Assembly: GCA_030154085.1 (NCBI GenBank)
Contig: JASKKR010000002.1
Coordinates: 62,001-126,000, forward strand
DNA from: Candidatus Cloacimonadota bacterium
GTDB taxonomy: Bacteria > Cloacimonadota > Cloacimonadia > Cloacimonadales > Cloacimonadaceae
Length of the DNA: 64,000 nt
Direction of reading: 5' to 3'
Both the position numbers and the translations under genes were made by a program. The notes beneath the pieces were generated by a model, which had not been told where the DNA came from, ran no database searches, and saw only the letters and a list, made by a program, of their open reading frames with translations. Shown piece after piece: positions 15,244 to 25,246 of this stretch (position 1 is the stretch's first letter; every line of letters begins with the position of its first letter).

Positions 15244-17390
15244 TGAACGGTGGACGAGGCATAGCAACAGACGAAATAAAATATAAGATCTACGATCGTC
15301 GTCTTTTCTCACGGATGGCTCACTATCTGAAGCCATACTTGATTTGGGTGATCATCTCTTTCATAGTATTGATGTTTGTGACCGGCTCGGAATTAATCCT
15401 GCCACTCATCGAACGATCCGCTATTGACGACCATATCGTCTCGGACAAGTCCATTGCCATCTTCCAAGATGAGGCTCGTTATCAAGAGTTCATGGAGCGT
15501 TATCAGTTCTTAAAGCTAATTGAATTTACTCATGAAGGGATCCACTTTGTGTTAATTTCTTCAGGCGAAAGAAACAAGATGGGGCGCTCTGAGTTGGAGA
15601 GCTTGGAAGAAGAAGGGATCATCAGCAGCAAGACTGTATATTTAATAGATGATAAAGCCAAGAATCGCACGATTTTGGATAAGTATCTAAAATTTGAAGC
15701 AAATCCTGAGCAAGCCATTAGGGAACTGGATGGATATTTTGCCATCGGAGACGGCAAGCTCGTAGTTCCAAAAGATCTTCTGCAAGAGCTTCCTCGGAAA
15801 GATCGACTTGAGGTACGCAGTGATTCTTCAAAAGCACTATTACGTCTTGCCTTAATCTATCTGATCATCATCATCGTGAGATTTGCCGCTGGCTACACGC
15901 AGGCAGTTCTTACTACGACTTTCTCACAAAGAGCAATGAATGATCTAAGACACGACGTATTCGATCATCTCCAAACAATGCCGACAAAATATTTTGATAC
16001 AAATCCGGTGGGCAGATTAGTGACCCGTGTGACCAATGATATTCGCGCAATTGATGAAATGCTCGCTTCAGGTGTAATTACCATAGTGCAGGATGTTATT
16101 CTTGTGATAGCGATAATAATCCTCATGTTGTTCCTTAATTGGCAATTAGCTTTAGTCAGCATGTCTATCTTGCCATTATTGATCTGGGTCATAGCCGTAT
16201 TCCGCAGTAAGACCAGGGTGATATACCGAGAAGTCCGCAGATATTTGGCTCAGCTCAATGCAACTCTGTCAGAGCATATTGCCGGTCAAAAGATCATCCA
16301 GCTCTTCAATCAGTATAGTCATAAACGCAATGAATTCTCGAATATAAACGAAACTTATTTCCAAACCTCGATGAAGCAGCTCAAGCTTTTTGCGTTTTTC
16401 CGACCTATCATCCATGTATCATCACAGATTGCCATTGCGCTGATCATCTGGTATGGCGGAGGTCAAATCTTGCGCAATGCCCTCACCATCGGTCTCCTGA
16501 TGGCTTTCACCCAGTATGTGCGCAAACTCTTCCAACCAATAAACGATTTCAGTGAGAAGTTTAACGTCCTACAGGGAGCTTTAGCAGGTGCGGAGCGCAT
16601 CTTCGATCTCCTGGATTTGGAGCCAGAAGACTACCGCAATAATCTGGCCACTGGCATCAAATTCGAGGGCGAAATTGAGTTTGAAAACGTCTGGCTGGCC
16701 TACAACGAAAATGAATGGGTGCTCAAAGATGTAAGCTTTAAGATTCGCCCCGGAGAAAAGATTGCCCTGGTGGGTCACACCGGTAGTGGCAAGACCTCCA
16801 TAGTAAATCTGATCTTAGGAATGTATCCCTATCAGAAGGGACGAATCCTCATTGATGGCAAATCTTTGGATCATTATGCCCTCTCTGATATCCGCTCCAA
16901 TGTTGGCATTGTGCAACAAGATGTGTTTATCTTTAGTGGAACCATCAAAGAAAACATAGCCCTTAGCAACGATAAACTCACGGATGAAGATATCAAGCGA
17001 GTGGCGACTTATGTCAATGCGGACAAGTTTATCCAACAATTACCTCACAAATATGATGAGCCAGTTATGGAGCGTGGTGCCACACTTTCCACCGGGCAAC
17101 GTCAATTGATCGCTTTTGCCAGAGTCTTGGCTTACAATCCTTCGATCTTCATTCTCGATGAAGCAACCAGTAATATCGATACTGAGACCGAGATCCTGAT
17201 CCAAGACGCTTTGGAAAAGATCATTCAAGATCGCACCTCAATCATCATTGCCCACCGTTTGTCCACCATCCAGCATGTGGATCGTATCCTTGTGCTGCAT
17301 AAAGGTCAGATTGTCGAAGAAGGCTCGCACTTTGATCTTTTAGATAAAAAAGGATTATATTATGACCTTTATAGATTGCAATACACCTAA
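15243..17390 (+). CDS. Heterodimeric ABC exporter, catalytic partner with extracytoplasmic insert
   Basis: A 715-residue ABC exporter half that pairs with the preceding gene. It is longer than usual because about 130 residues (~62-195) are inserted between the first and second transmembrane helices, as in YheH/BmrD-type subunits. The NBD has Walker A GHTGSGKTS (~510), an atypical signature LSTGQRQL (~615) and Walker B IFILDEATSNID with the catalytic Glu. In the assembled dimer the weak signature of this subunit faces the Asp-type Walker B of the partner, so one ATP site is degenerate and the other consensus. This is the expected pattern for the heterodimeric class. A terminator follows at 17413-17439. 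Confidence 0.93.
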   Translation: MNGGRGIATDEIKYKIYDRRLFSRMAHYLKPYLIWVIISFIVLMFVTGSELILPLIERSAIDDHIVSDKSIAIFQDEARYQEFMERYQFLKLIEFTHEGIHFVLISSGERNKMGRSELESLEEEGIISSKTVYLIDDKAKNRTILDKYLKFEANPEQAIRELDGYFAIGDGKLVVPKDLLQELPRKDRLEVRSDSSKALLRLALIYLIIIIVRFAAGYTQAVLTTTFSQRAMNDLRHDVFDHLQTMPTKYFDTNPVGRLVTRVTNDIRAIDEMLASGVITIVQDVILVIAIIILMLFLNWQLALVSMSILPLLIWVIAVFRSKTRVIYREVRRYLAQLNATLSEHIAGQKIIQLFNQYSHKRNEFSNINETYFQTSMKQLKLFAFFRPIIHVSSQIAIALIIWYGGGQILRNALTIGLLMAFTQYVRKLFQPINDFSEKFNVLQGALAGAERIFDLLDLEPEDYRNNLATGIKFEGEIEFENVWLAYNENEWVLKDVSFKIRPGEKIALVGHTGSGKTSIVNLILGMYPYQKGRILIDGKSLDHYALSDIRSNVGIVQQDVFIFSGTIKENIALSNDKLTDEDIKRVATYVNADKFIQQLPHKYDEPVMERGATLSTGQRQLIAFARVLAYNPSIFILDEATSNIDTETEILIQDALEKIIQDRTSIIIAHRLSTIQHVDRILVLHKGQIVEEGSHFDLLDKKGLYYDLYRLQYT

Positions 17391-17412
17391 AGTCAGCCAA
17401 TAACAGATCATG

Positions 17413-17439
17413 GGGGATCGGCTTGCCGTCCCCTTTTTT
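17413..17439 (+). terminator. Rho-independent terminator
   Basis: Stem GGGGA-t-CGGC / GCCG-TCCCC with a two-base TT loop and one bulged T, followed by six T. It ends the ABC exporter transcript. Confidence 0.9.
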
Positions 17440-17627
17440 ATGTTGGACAAGAAGATAGCCTTTAGAACTCTCTGTCCCAAAATATTTTAATAACCTAAAC
17501 TATATTACCCATAAAGTTTGCAAAAACATTTGTAAACCGCATAATGCAAAAAAGAGATTGACAAAATTTCACGCATTATACAATTTGAAGGCGTAGAAGA
17601 TATCTCTGATCTTAAATAGGAGGATCA

Positions 17628-20516
17628 ATGAAAAAACAATGGATTGTGATTTTAGCCCTTATGCTCATCACTAGTTTGTTTGCAACACGCTATGAGGTGG
17701 TGGCATATCACGAAGATTTCGAATCTGGCGCAGATGGCTGGGTTCATTATGATGGCTTTGAGAGCCCCAATGAATGGAGTATTTATAACTTTGGTGGCAC
17801 TCAGGGCAATGTTTGGTGGATGGGAGATACTTCTCTGGCATCTGGAACAAATATCGGTGGTTACCATAACCATCAATATCTTGTCTTAGATACTCCTGAG
17901 CAAGCAATCACCGCCGGCAACTCAACCCTAACTTTCAAAATGAGACTCGGCTTGGAAGATCCTGCCGGTGCTACGGATCCCTACAGTGGATGGGATTCAG
18001 CAAACATCCGCATCTCCATCGATGGTGGGAACACTTGGAATGTGATCACCGGTAATCCAGTTTATGATTTTGATTCATCCTATGCCTTCGGTTATGAACA
18101 CGGCGAAGGTCCCGGCGTTCCTGCCTGGGGTGGCATAGTCACAGACTGGACCACAGCTACTTTTGATCTTTCCAGCTATATTGGCGAAACTGCTATGATT
18201 CGCTTTGCTTTTGCTTCCGACCCTGCTTACAGCACTATTGATCAACCCGATATGTTCGGATTTATGGTGGACGACATTTCCTTTGCTGGTTACACCAACA
18301 ATGGCGTCGATGATGGGCAAATGGTTAGCAGCAGTCTTGTCCCTCTAGGCGGAGACCTGTGGCATATCGCTACTGAGCCGACTGCTCCGTCACCTACTCA
18401 TGTGATGAAAAATCAGAATGACAATGGCACATACAACGATAATATGTTGAACTACTTGGTTAGCCCTCCCATCACTCTGCCATCCAGTGGTGACATTAGA
18501 TGTGACTTCCAGATCATGGGAGATTTTTCCGATCCTGGAACCTTCCCGGAAATTGATTATTTCGGTTGGGAGATATCAATTGATGACGGTTTAACTTGGT
18601 TTGCCATGAGCAACCCCTATGGTGATCCTGAAGGCACCAACTATGTATATCCAGATGCGCCCACAGTATGGGCATCCATGGTGGAAAGCTATTCTCTTAG
18701 TGGAGACATCTCAGATTACGCTGGTGAAACCGTAAAATTCCGCTGGTATTTCCAGTCTAATAGCACTCCAGCAGTCGGAACCGGCATCATGATCGACGAC
18801 TTTGTCATCTTAAATGATGTCTTTATCGCACCTCCGGAAAATCTTGTTGCTACAGTCGATGGAACCACAGTCAATCTGGAATGGTCGGAGCCTGGTAGCA
18901 CACCTCCTCCTCCTTCAGATTTAGGAGATGACTTCGAGTCTTATAACGACTTTGCTCTGCAGTTTGGCGATTGGACCCTCTTTGATGGCGATCTTTCCCC
19001 AACCTACGGCTTCCAGGCGATCACCTTCCCCAATAGCGGAAGCGCTATGGCTTATTTGATCTTCAATCCCTCTGCTACCACTCCTCCCACCGAGGGTGCA
19101 GCAACTCATAGCGGGCAGAAGATGGCCGCCAGCTTTGCAGCAGTAACTCCTCCCAACAACGACTGGATGATCACCCCCCAGTTTACAGCCCAACCTGGAG
19201 ATAATTTCACCTTCTGGGGCAAAAGCTTCGTGGCTGATTATGGTTTAGAACGCTTCAAAGTGGGCGTCTCGACCACCGGAACCAACCCTGCTGATTTCAC
19301 AATCATCAGTGGTGCCAATTATGTCTCTGCTCCTGTAGCATGGACTCAATTTAGCTATAGCCTTGACAGCTACGCCGGTCAAGATATCTACGTTGGAATC
19401 CAATGCGTGTCAAACGACGCCTTCATCTTCTTTGTGGATGATGTAGCTATCCAAGGTGATGTTAAATTTGTAAATCAGAGCCCCCAGGTTCAGGAACTTC
19501 CTTTAAATACGATTACCAGAGCTCTGAATCCCGTAACTCCCGGTCCTGTCGAAGGTATCCCATCTGCAACTAGAGACCATCGCAATGTCAGTGGATACAG
19601 AATCTATCGTGATGATATCATGATTGACGAAGTAGCCAGCACCGTGACTCAATATACTGATATGAATGTCGAGGGAGGAATACACAGCTACTATGTGACC
19701 GCTATGTATGACGCAAATGAATCACTTGCGTCAAATACCGAGACCGTATTTATAATCCCCGATATGCATAGTGAAACATTCTTTGACGATGGCACTGCAG
19801 AAGAAGGTTTCACAGCCGGACCTTCAAATCGTATGGCAGTTCTGCACAACTGGCACAATGAACCAGTTACCCTCAAATGGGCAAAAGTTTATGTAGAACA
19901 ACCTACCGGGGCATCCCTAGTTTTGCAGGTTTATGAAGTAGACCCCGAAACTAATCTTCCTGGTAACCAACTGCTTCAGATCCAATATCCTGGCTCCAAC
20001 ATTGTTCACGGTTGGAACTATATACCTTTCACAAACCCCATAGTCATCGAAAGTGGGAAGTTCTTCTTGGGCATCCTTGAACCTCCGAATGCTGTGTCTA
20101 TCGGACTCGATACAGATAGCTCCGGTCATAGCTACACAAACATCGCAAATAGTGGTTGGACTCCTAAAGAAGACGGTGAGCTCATGGTTCGTGCAATCGT
20201 CTACACCGGAACCGGCATTGGGGATGGTGTGACTCCTGCTCTGAAACTGAGCGCTACAAACTATCCTAATCCCTTCAACCCAACTACCACAATATCCTTT
20301 ACCGTGCCTGAAAACGGCATGACCAAGGTTAGAATATTTAACCTCAAAGGACAATTGATAAACACCCTGGTGAACAGCGAACTGGCTGCTGGCAACCATA
20401 CCATCAATTGGAATGGTACCGATGCGAGTGGACAAGCAGTTTCCAGCGGAGTATACTTCCTGCGCGTGGACAATAATAACAAATCCACGATGCGCAAGAT
20501 GCTGCTCTCCAAATAA
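17628..20516 (+). CDS. Secreted jelly-roll (MAM/choice-of-anchor J) protein with T9SS-type C-terminal domain
   Basis: A 962-residue exported protein with an AGGAGG ribosome site and signal peptide MKKQWIVILALMLITSLFA. It carries two immune-inhibitor-A-like jelly rolls (~25-225, DFESGADGW...FMVDDISF; ~230-395, MIDDFVIL), an FN3 unit split by a third jelly roll (~400-705; the inserted domain at ~440-610 ends FFVDDVAI), a beta domain beginning ETFFDDGTAEEGF (~715-870) and a FlgD-like C-terminal domain (~880-962) with NYPNPFNPTT and terminal MLLSK. No protease active site is seen, so it appears to be a binding or adhesion protein. FN3 splitting by a jelly roll is an unusual arrangement. It is monocistronic, between the ABC exporter terminator and its own at 20539. 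Confidence 0.78.
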   Translation: MKKQWIVILALMLITSLFATRYEVVAYHEDFESGADGWVHYDGFESPNEWSIYNFGGTQGNVWWMGDTSLASGTNIGGYHNHQYLVLDTPEQAITAGNSTLTFKMRLGLEDPAGATDPYSGWDSANIRISIDGGNTWNVITGNPVYDFDSSYAFGYEHGEGPGVPAWGGIVTDWTTATFDLSSYIGETAMIRFAFASDPAYSTIDQPDMFGFMVDDISFAGYTNNGVDDGQMVSSSLVPLGGDLWHIATEPTAPSPTHVMKNQNDNGTYNDNMLNYLVSPPITLPSSGDIRCDFQIMGDFSDPGTFPEIDYFGWEISIDDGLTWFAMSNPYGDPEGTNYVYPDAPTVWASMVESYSLSGDISDYAGETVKFRWYFQSNSTPAVGTGIMIDDFVILNDVFIAPPENLVATVDGTTVNLEWSEPGSTPPPPSDLGDDFESYNDFALQFGDWTLFDGDLSPTYGFQAITFPNSGSAMAYLIFNPSATTPPTEGAATHSGQKMAASFAAVTPPNNDWMITPQFTAQPGDNFTFWGKSFVADYGLERFKVGVSTTGTNPADFTIISGANYVSAPVAWTQFSYSLDSYAGQDIYVGIQCVSNDAFIFFVDDVAIQGDVKFVNQSPQVQELPLNTITRALNPVTPGPVEGIPSATRDHRNVSGYRIYRDDIMIDEVASTVTQYTDMNVEGGIHSYYVTAMYDANESLASNTETVFIIPDMHSETFFDDGTAEEGFTAGPSNRMAVLHNWHNEPVTLKWAKVYVEQPTGASLVLQVYEVDPETNLPGNQLLQIQYPGSNIVHGWNYIPFTNPIVIESGKFFLGILEPPNAVSIGLDTDSSGHSYTNIANSGWTPKEDGELMVRAIVYTGTGIGDGVTPALKLSATNYPNPFNPTTTISFTVPENGMTKVRIFNLKGQLINTLVNSELAAGNHTINWNGTDASGQAVSSGVYFLRVDNNNKSTMRKMLLSK

Positions 20517-20538
20517 TAAAAACCGTTAGATAAACATC

Positions 20539-20570
20539 ATGCCCCTGCAGTTATGCAGGGGCATTTATTT
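20539..20570 (+). terminator. Rho-independent terminator
   Basis: Perfect 11-bp stem ATGCCCCTGCA / TGCAGGGGCAT with a GTTA loop, followed by TTATTTAT. The T tract is imperfect but the stem is strong. Confidence 0.8.
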
Positions 20571-20701
20571 ATGCTGATCAAGACAAGAGGACAATTACGT
20601 TCAAATCCCGATTGGGATGTACAATGATCTTAGTATGGAACCATTTTTCACTACAGCAGGCATCATGGCGAGCAGCCCACAATAATGCACTTCACATCGC
20701 T

Positions 20702-20793
20702 GTAACTCCTTATTCTCTCGTTTCTTGCTCACTTCTCAAATGAGGAAGAAACGGGGAAGGCGTCAAGTGTCCATCTTTTGCAATCAGTTAGCT
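20702..20793 (+). repeat. ~92-nt interspersed hairpin repeat, copy 2
   Basis: Nearly identical to the copies at 6051 and 41997. Arms CGTTTCTTGCTCA and TGAGGAAGAAACG pair at 12 of 13 positions, with one G-G mismatch. It is followed by GGGGAAGGCGTCAAG and TTTTGCAATCAGTTAGC. Confidence 0.8.
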
Positions 20794-20897
20794 ACTCGAT
20801 TTAGTGAGAATAATAGGCTAAGCTTGACAGAAATTTACCCTCACATAAGTATGCATAAAAAGATTCATACCCTTTATTAGGGTGATGGGAAAACGAT

Positions 20898-22463
20898 ATG
20901 GCTTCTCACAAGGCATTAGATATTATCCTTTTGATCTTGGCTTTGTTGCTTAGTTTATTTGTAATAGCTTCGATAACGCAGCTGATCAGTGGTGGTGATA
21001 TTCTTCAAACATTCACACAGATCACCGCCCAAACTATAAACATCATCTTTGCCATCACCATAGTCATGATCATAGTGGTACTAGTTTTGGAAAATTCCTC
21101 TCCAGTCCATACTCTGGCTTGGATCATGGTTTTGATATTCATCCCAGTAGTTGGTTTTATCTTTTACCTATTTTTTGGCAGAAATTGGCGCAAAATCAAG
21201 CTCTTCAATCGTAAAGCTATGCAAGACACAGAAGCTTTGAATATGCTGGCAGAGAGACATCCTCTGTTATCCAGCAACTTTCTAGAGCAAGGTCTGGAGC
21301 ACAAGCTGCATCGTCTTTTGAAAAATAATAGCAAGGCGATCCTTACGATCCACAATGAGATAGAGCTTATCCACGATACCACTATGGCTTTTGATGCCAT
21401 CTGTGCGGGAATTGAATCTGCTCGCCATTATGTATTTCTAGAATATTTTGCCATAGCTGCTGATAGCACCGGGCAATATCTAAAGAATCTACTTATCAAA
21501 AAAGCCAAAGCTGGAATCGAGATCCGTTTTATCTATGATGATATAGCATGTTGGAGATTGCCCCACAGTTTCAAAAATGAGCTCCGCGAGGCAGGAGTGA
21601 AATTTGTCCCTTTCATGCCAGTATGGATCCCTCTGCTCAATAGCAGAATGAATTATCGCAACCACCGCAAGCTGGTGATAGTAGATGGAGCAAAGGCATA
21701 TCTTGGTGGACTCAATATCGGAGATAAATATCTGGGGAAGGACCCCTACTATGGTCATTGGCGAGATTCCCTCGCAATCATTGAAGGCGAAAGTGTGCTG
21801 AGCTTGTTGGCAATCTTTATAGCAGACTGGTATTTTGTAAGCAAAGAGCGTCTCTTTGATCCCCAGAGTTTGGATAGATATACTAGTACTGATCAATGTC
21901 GCAATATAGAGCACATCTCTCCAGTTCAGGTAGTAGCCAGTGGACCTGATACACATCATGCCAATATCATGCAATTGTATTTTTCTGCAATAGCCAATGC
22001 TGACCATTTGATCAGAATCAATACCCCCTATCTGATACTCAATGATGCGCTGCTCATGGCACTTAAGACGGCTGCTATCAGCGGAGTCAAAGTGCAAATC
22101 ATCCTGCCATCCAAAGTTGATCACTGGATAGTCTTTTGGGGTTCACGCTCCTATTTTCAAGAGCTTTTGGAAGTCGGAGTGGAAATCTATGAATATATGC
22201 GTGGTTTTATGCATGCCAAGATTTTGATCGTGGATGAGGAAATCTTGGGACTGGGTACTGCCAACATGGATCTACGCAGTTTCAATCACAATTTTGAGCT
22301 CATGGCATTGGCATATGACGATTCTCTTGTAGATAAAGCTAGCAAAGCCTTTGACGAAGATCTGACCTATTCTCGCCAGATAAACTTGGAAGAATTTGAA
22401 AAACGTAACCTACTTCAGCGTAGCAAAGAATCTCTTTGTAGGCTTTTTTCGCCACTATTATAA
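20898..22463 (+). CDS. cls: Cardiolipin synthase (phospholipase D family)
   Basis: A 521-residue membrane enzyme that condenses phosphatidylglycerol into cardiolipin. The N terminus has three hydrophobic stretches (~8-30, ~42-62, ~70-92, the last ending FIPVVGFIFYLFFGRNW, as in Cls). Both PLD HKD motifs are intact: NHRKLVIVDGA (~255-262) and MHAKILIVDEE (~437-445), each followed by the GGLNIG / GTANMDLRS element. Length and order match ClsA-type enzymes. The start ATG has only a weak ribosome site. It is followed after eight bases by addB, so the three genes cls-addB-addA may form one transcript, without an obvious functional link beyond shared expression. Confidence 0.93.
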   Translation: MASHKALDIILLILALLLSLFVIASITQLISGGDILQTFTQITAQTINIIFAITIVMIIVVLVLENSSPVHTLAWIMVLIFIPVVGFIFYLFFGRNWRKIKLFNRKAMQDTEALNMLAERHPLLSSNFLEQGLEHKLHRLLKNNSKAILTIHNEIELIHDTTMAFDAICAGIESARHYVFLEYFAIAADSTGQYLKNLLIKKAKAGIEIRFIYDDIACWRLPHSFKNELREAGVKFVPFMPVWIPLLNSRMNYRNHRKLVIVDGAKAYLGGLNIGDKYLGKDPYYGHWRDSLAIIEGESVLSLLAIFIADWYFVSKERLFDPQSLDRYTSTDQCRNIEHISPVQVVASGPDTHHANIMQLYFSAIANADHLIRINTPYLILNDALLMALKTAAISGVKVQIILPSKVDHWIVFWGSRSYFQELLEVGVEIYEYMRGFMHAKILIVDEEILGLGTANMDLRSFNHNFELMALAYDDSLVDKASKAFDEDLTYSRQINLEEFEKRNLLQRSKESLCRLFSPLL

Positions 22464-22471
22464 GGAATACT

Positions 22472-25246
22472 ATGCAAATCATCAATCTAAGCTTTGATCA
22501 AGACCTCCAAGCAAGAGCATTGGAAGAAATCACTGAGCATACCATCTTGGTCTTTCCGACCAGAATATCGGCACAAAAGGCACGTTTGGACTATGAAAAG
22601 CACTGGCATTTTGAAGAGCTTATCTTTTGTAGTATTGAAAATTTTAAGGATATACTGCTGAGTGTGGAAACTCCCTTTTTGGAAGAGGAAAAACGGCTTC
22701 TTACTCTCTACCAGGTGCTTACACCCCAGCAAAAAGAATACTTTCACATTACAGATTACTCTCTCATGGTGGAATGGGGGCAACACTTTTTTCAATTTAT
22801 GCAAGAATTCTGCGAAGCCGGTTTTGACGTGCTCAAGTTCAAAGACATTCTGCTGGATACCCAGCTCAACCTCAAAGAATGGCAAGAAAAGCATATAGCA
22901 CATCTATTTGAAATAACAGTTAATTATCATCGCCGCCTACAGGATTTGGGCTTTACTGATCGAATCTTTGAATATGAATCTCCTCAAACTGATCTCCCCT
23001 ATCAAGGCTATCGGATTATCTTCGTAAATCAATATTACTACAGCAAGCTCGAGACAAATCTGATCAATAGCTGCGCTCATGCCAATGAAATCATAATCAT
23101 CTATCACGGAGCTACATCCGATATAGAAAACTGGCCTACGACGCAGTTTGATCTACAGCATAGCTTTGATAATCTGCCCAGCAAGCCTGTGGTCAAGATC
23201 TATGAATCCAGCGCTGAAGACCAACATGCCATGGCTTGTGCCGCCAGGATACCCTGTATGAAACCAGGAGTTATTATCGATCCCACCTTCCATAATCAAC
23301 CCTATTCGGGCTTTTTTGATGTTGTGGATGTCCAGAGACCACTACCGATCACTCAGAGTGCATACTTTGCCTATTTGGCATTTCTGCGAGAATTGCTTGA
23401 AAGTCAGCTAAACCACCCCGGCTACATCCCTCTACGTTTGATAATACGCCGTTTGCGCGATCCACAAATAGCTCAGACGATCAACCCCGCTTGGCAAAGA
23501 GAGGATCAATTTAAACTCATGCAACAGCTTTTTGAGCTCAGTGGTAACGGAATATTATATCTCGATCTCGAACCAGAAGACCAATTTGGAGAACAACCAA
23601 AGTATCTTGTCACAATGGATCTCTGTTGCAAACTCTTTGCCTTAGTCAAAAAGATCTTGAAAATCCGCAGTATTGAGGATCTCATTCAGCTTTTTTCCGA
23701 TGAGTTGGATCCTCAGAATATAGGTAATCACCAGGAGTTAACTAAGACAAACCTCTTGCCCAGAGTCTTCACTGCGCTGGCAAATTTTGCAGCTATAGAA
23801 AAGCTGGGCGTGGTCAATGACTGGGAAAAAATCTTTGTTGAGCCCGGGATAGGTATATTTGGGCTCTGGTTGGACTTTCTCAAATCCCAAGGGCTCAGAT
23901 ATGAGGCACCCCTTTCAAACTCAACCTGGGAAATAAGCAATTTGCTTGATGCACGCAATCGCTGTTTTGACTATCCAGTCTTCTTACAGATGGAGGAAGG
24001 AATCATGCCTAAATCACCTGATGCTATTTGGCTGCTTAATGAAACTCAGCGACGCCATCTGGGTATGATCTCCTATGATGATATCCGGGATTGGGAGCGC
24101 TACTATTTCTTCCGTCTTGTCCTCTGTGCCAAAGAAGTGACGATATTTTGCTATCAAAATCAAGAAAAAAACATCAATGTAAGCAGTTTTGTGGGAGAGC
24201 TTAGTCATCTCTACGCTGAAGAAGCCCAACTATTTACCTACGAAAAGATCGCCAAGATCGCTAATTCACAGCTTTTTGCCAACTATGCCATGGATAGTAA
24301 TCTTAAAAAGTATAGAAGCCAGAAGTTGACTGCTGACTTCTTCTGCTTGCCGGTAGAGCCTCAAAAGGATTTTGGCAAAAATCATGAGATATCCCAAACC
24401 AGCTATGATCTAAAGATGCTCTGTGAGAATCCCTTTGCTTGGTACATCAGCTCACTTCGCGAGATCAAGCCTAAGATCGTGGAACTGGAAGAGACCATTA
24501 GTCCTCCCCTCTTTGGCAATCTGATGCATAAATTCTTTAACGAGATCCTTGGCAAAAAACCGAGTCACCATAAGGATCTCAGCAAGATCAGATCTATATT
24601 CGAAGATCATTCAACCCTCACTCATAAACTCCAAGAGATCATCAATAGACCAGAATATAATTACAAAATTCCCAAAAACCACAATGCCAAATATCTCAAA
24701 ACAATCATCAGCCCCCGATTGGCAGATTCTCTACAGGAATTTTATAAACGTTTTTTGAGTTGGTATCTAAAAGACTCTGAGTTTACACTGATTCCTGAAG
24801 AAGAATATATGACATATAAAGAAGAGCACTATCAGATCTTAACAATTGTCAAGCACGACAACGTGGAATATACAGTCAAGATTCGCGGTAAAGCAGATCT
24901 GCGCATTGAAACTCCATCCATCCGCATAATCGTAGATTTTAAAACAGGTCGCGCCACAGAAGATCAATTAATTTTCTATGAATATTTCTATTACTTAATC
25001 TCGGATATGCAACTAAAAGAAAGGCTTAGATCCTACATTTGGCAGATCTTGGATATGAGCATAGATCCCTGTAGTAAAAAAGTCCCTGCCAGTCGCGATG
25101 GATACCCACAAAAAATTGCTAATGCCTTGCAATCCTGCCTTGAGAATGGCTACATGATCGCTCAGAAAAGCCAGGGAAAACTCACTCTGCAATCAATCAG
25201 CCGCAGTGATCTCTGGATAAACACAGGAGAAACAAATGAGATTTGA
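22472..25246 (+). CDS. addB: AddB-like subunit of helicase-nuclease, PD-(D/E)XK nuclease
   Basis: A 924-residue partner of AddA in double-strand-break end resection. The N-terminal half is an inactivated helicase-like region (start LVFPTRISAQKARL; no proper Walker A), with LQMEEGIMPKSPDAIWLLNE in the middle. The C-terminal nuclease (~640-870) shows MLCENPFAWYIS, GNLMHKFFNEIL and IIVDFKTGRATEDQL, giving the D...(D/E)xK active site near residues 820-827. B. subtilis-type AddB holds a 4Fe-4S cluster with one Cys before the nuclease and a CxxCx5C after it. Only the first Cys (MLCENPF) is visible here, so the cluster appears to be absent. It is shorter than firmicute AddB (~1160) and resembles the Bacteroidetes-type proteins. 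It overlaps addA by 11 bases. Confidence 0.88.
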   Translation: MQIINLSFDQDLQARALEEITEHTILVFPTRISAQKARLDYEKHWHFEELIFCSIENFKDILLSVETPFLEEEKRLLTLYQVLTPQQKEYFHITDYSLMVEWGQHFFQFMQEFCEAGFDVLKFKDILLDTQLNLKEWQEKHIAHLFEITVNYHRRLQDLGFTDRIFEYESPQTDLPYQGYRIIFVNQYYYSKLETNLINSCAHANEIIIIYHGATSDIENWPTTQFDLQHSFDNLPSKPVVKIYESSAEDQHAMACAARIPCMKPGVIIDPTFHNQPYSGFFDVVDVQRPLPITQSAYFAYLAFLRELLESQLNHPGYIPLRLIIRRLRDPQIAQTINPAWQREDQFKLMQQLFELSGNGILYLDLEPEDQFGEQPKYLVTMDLCCKLFALVKKILKIRSIEDLIQLFSDELDPQNIGNHQELTKTNLLPRVFTALANFAAIEKLGVVNDWEKIFVEPGIGIFGLWLDFLKSQGLRYEAPLSNSTWEISNLLDARNRCFDYPVFLQMEEGIMPKSPDAIWLLNETQRRHLGMISYDDIRDWERYYFFRLVLCAKEVTIFCYQNQEKNINVSSFVGELSHLYAEEAQLFTYEKIAKIANSQLFANYAMDSNLKKYRSQKLTADFFCLPVEPQKDFGKNHEISQTSYDLKMLCENPFAWYISSLREIKPKIVELEETISPPLFGNLMHKFFNEILGKKPSHHKDLSKIRSIFEDHSTLTHKLQEIINRPEYNYKIPKNHNAKYLKTIISPRLADSLQEFYKRFLSWYLKDSEFTLIPEEEYMTYKEEHYQILTIVKHDNVEYTVKIRGKADLRIETPSIRIIVDFKTGRATEDQLIFYEYFYYLISDMQLKERLRSYIWQILDMSIDPCSKKVPASRDGYPQKIANALQSCLENGYMIAQKSQGKLTLQSISRSDLWINTGETNEI

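Larger units (their letters stand above)
20517..20897. other. Intergenic region with terminator and hairpin repeat
   Basis: This 381-base gap holds the terminator of the preceding gene (20539-20564), copy 2 of the ~92-nt repeat (20702-20793) and a TTGACA at 20824-20829 that may be the -35 box of the cardiolipin synthase gene, although the hexamer 17 bases later (AAGTAT) is a poor -10. Confidence 0.5.
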
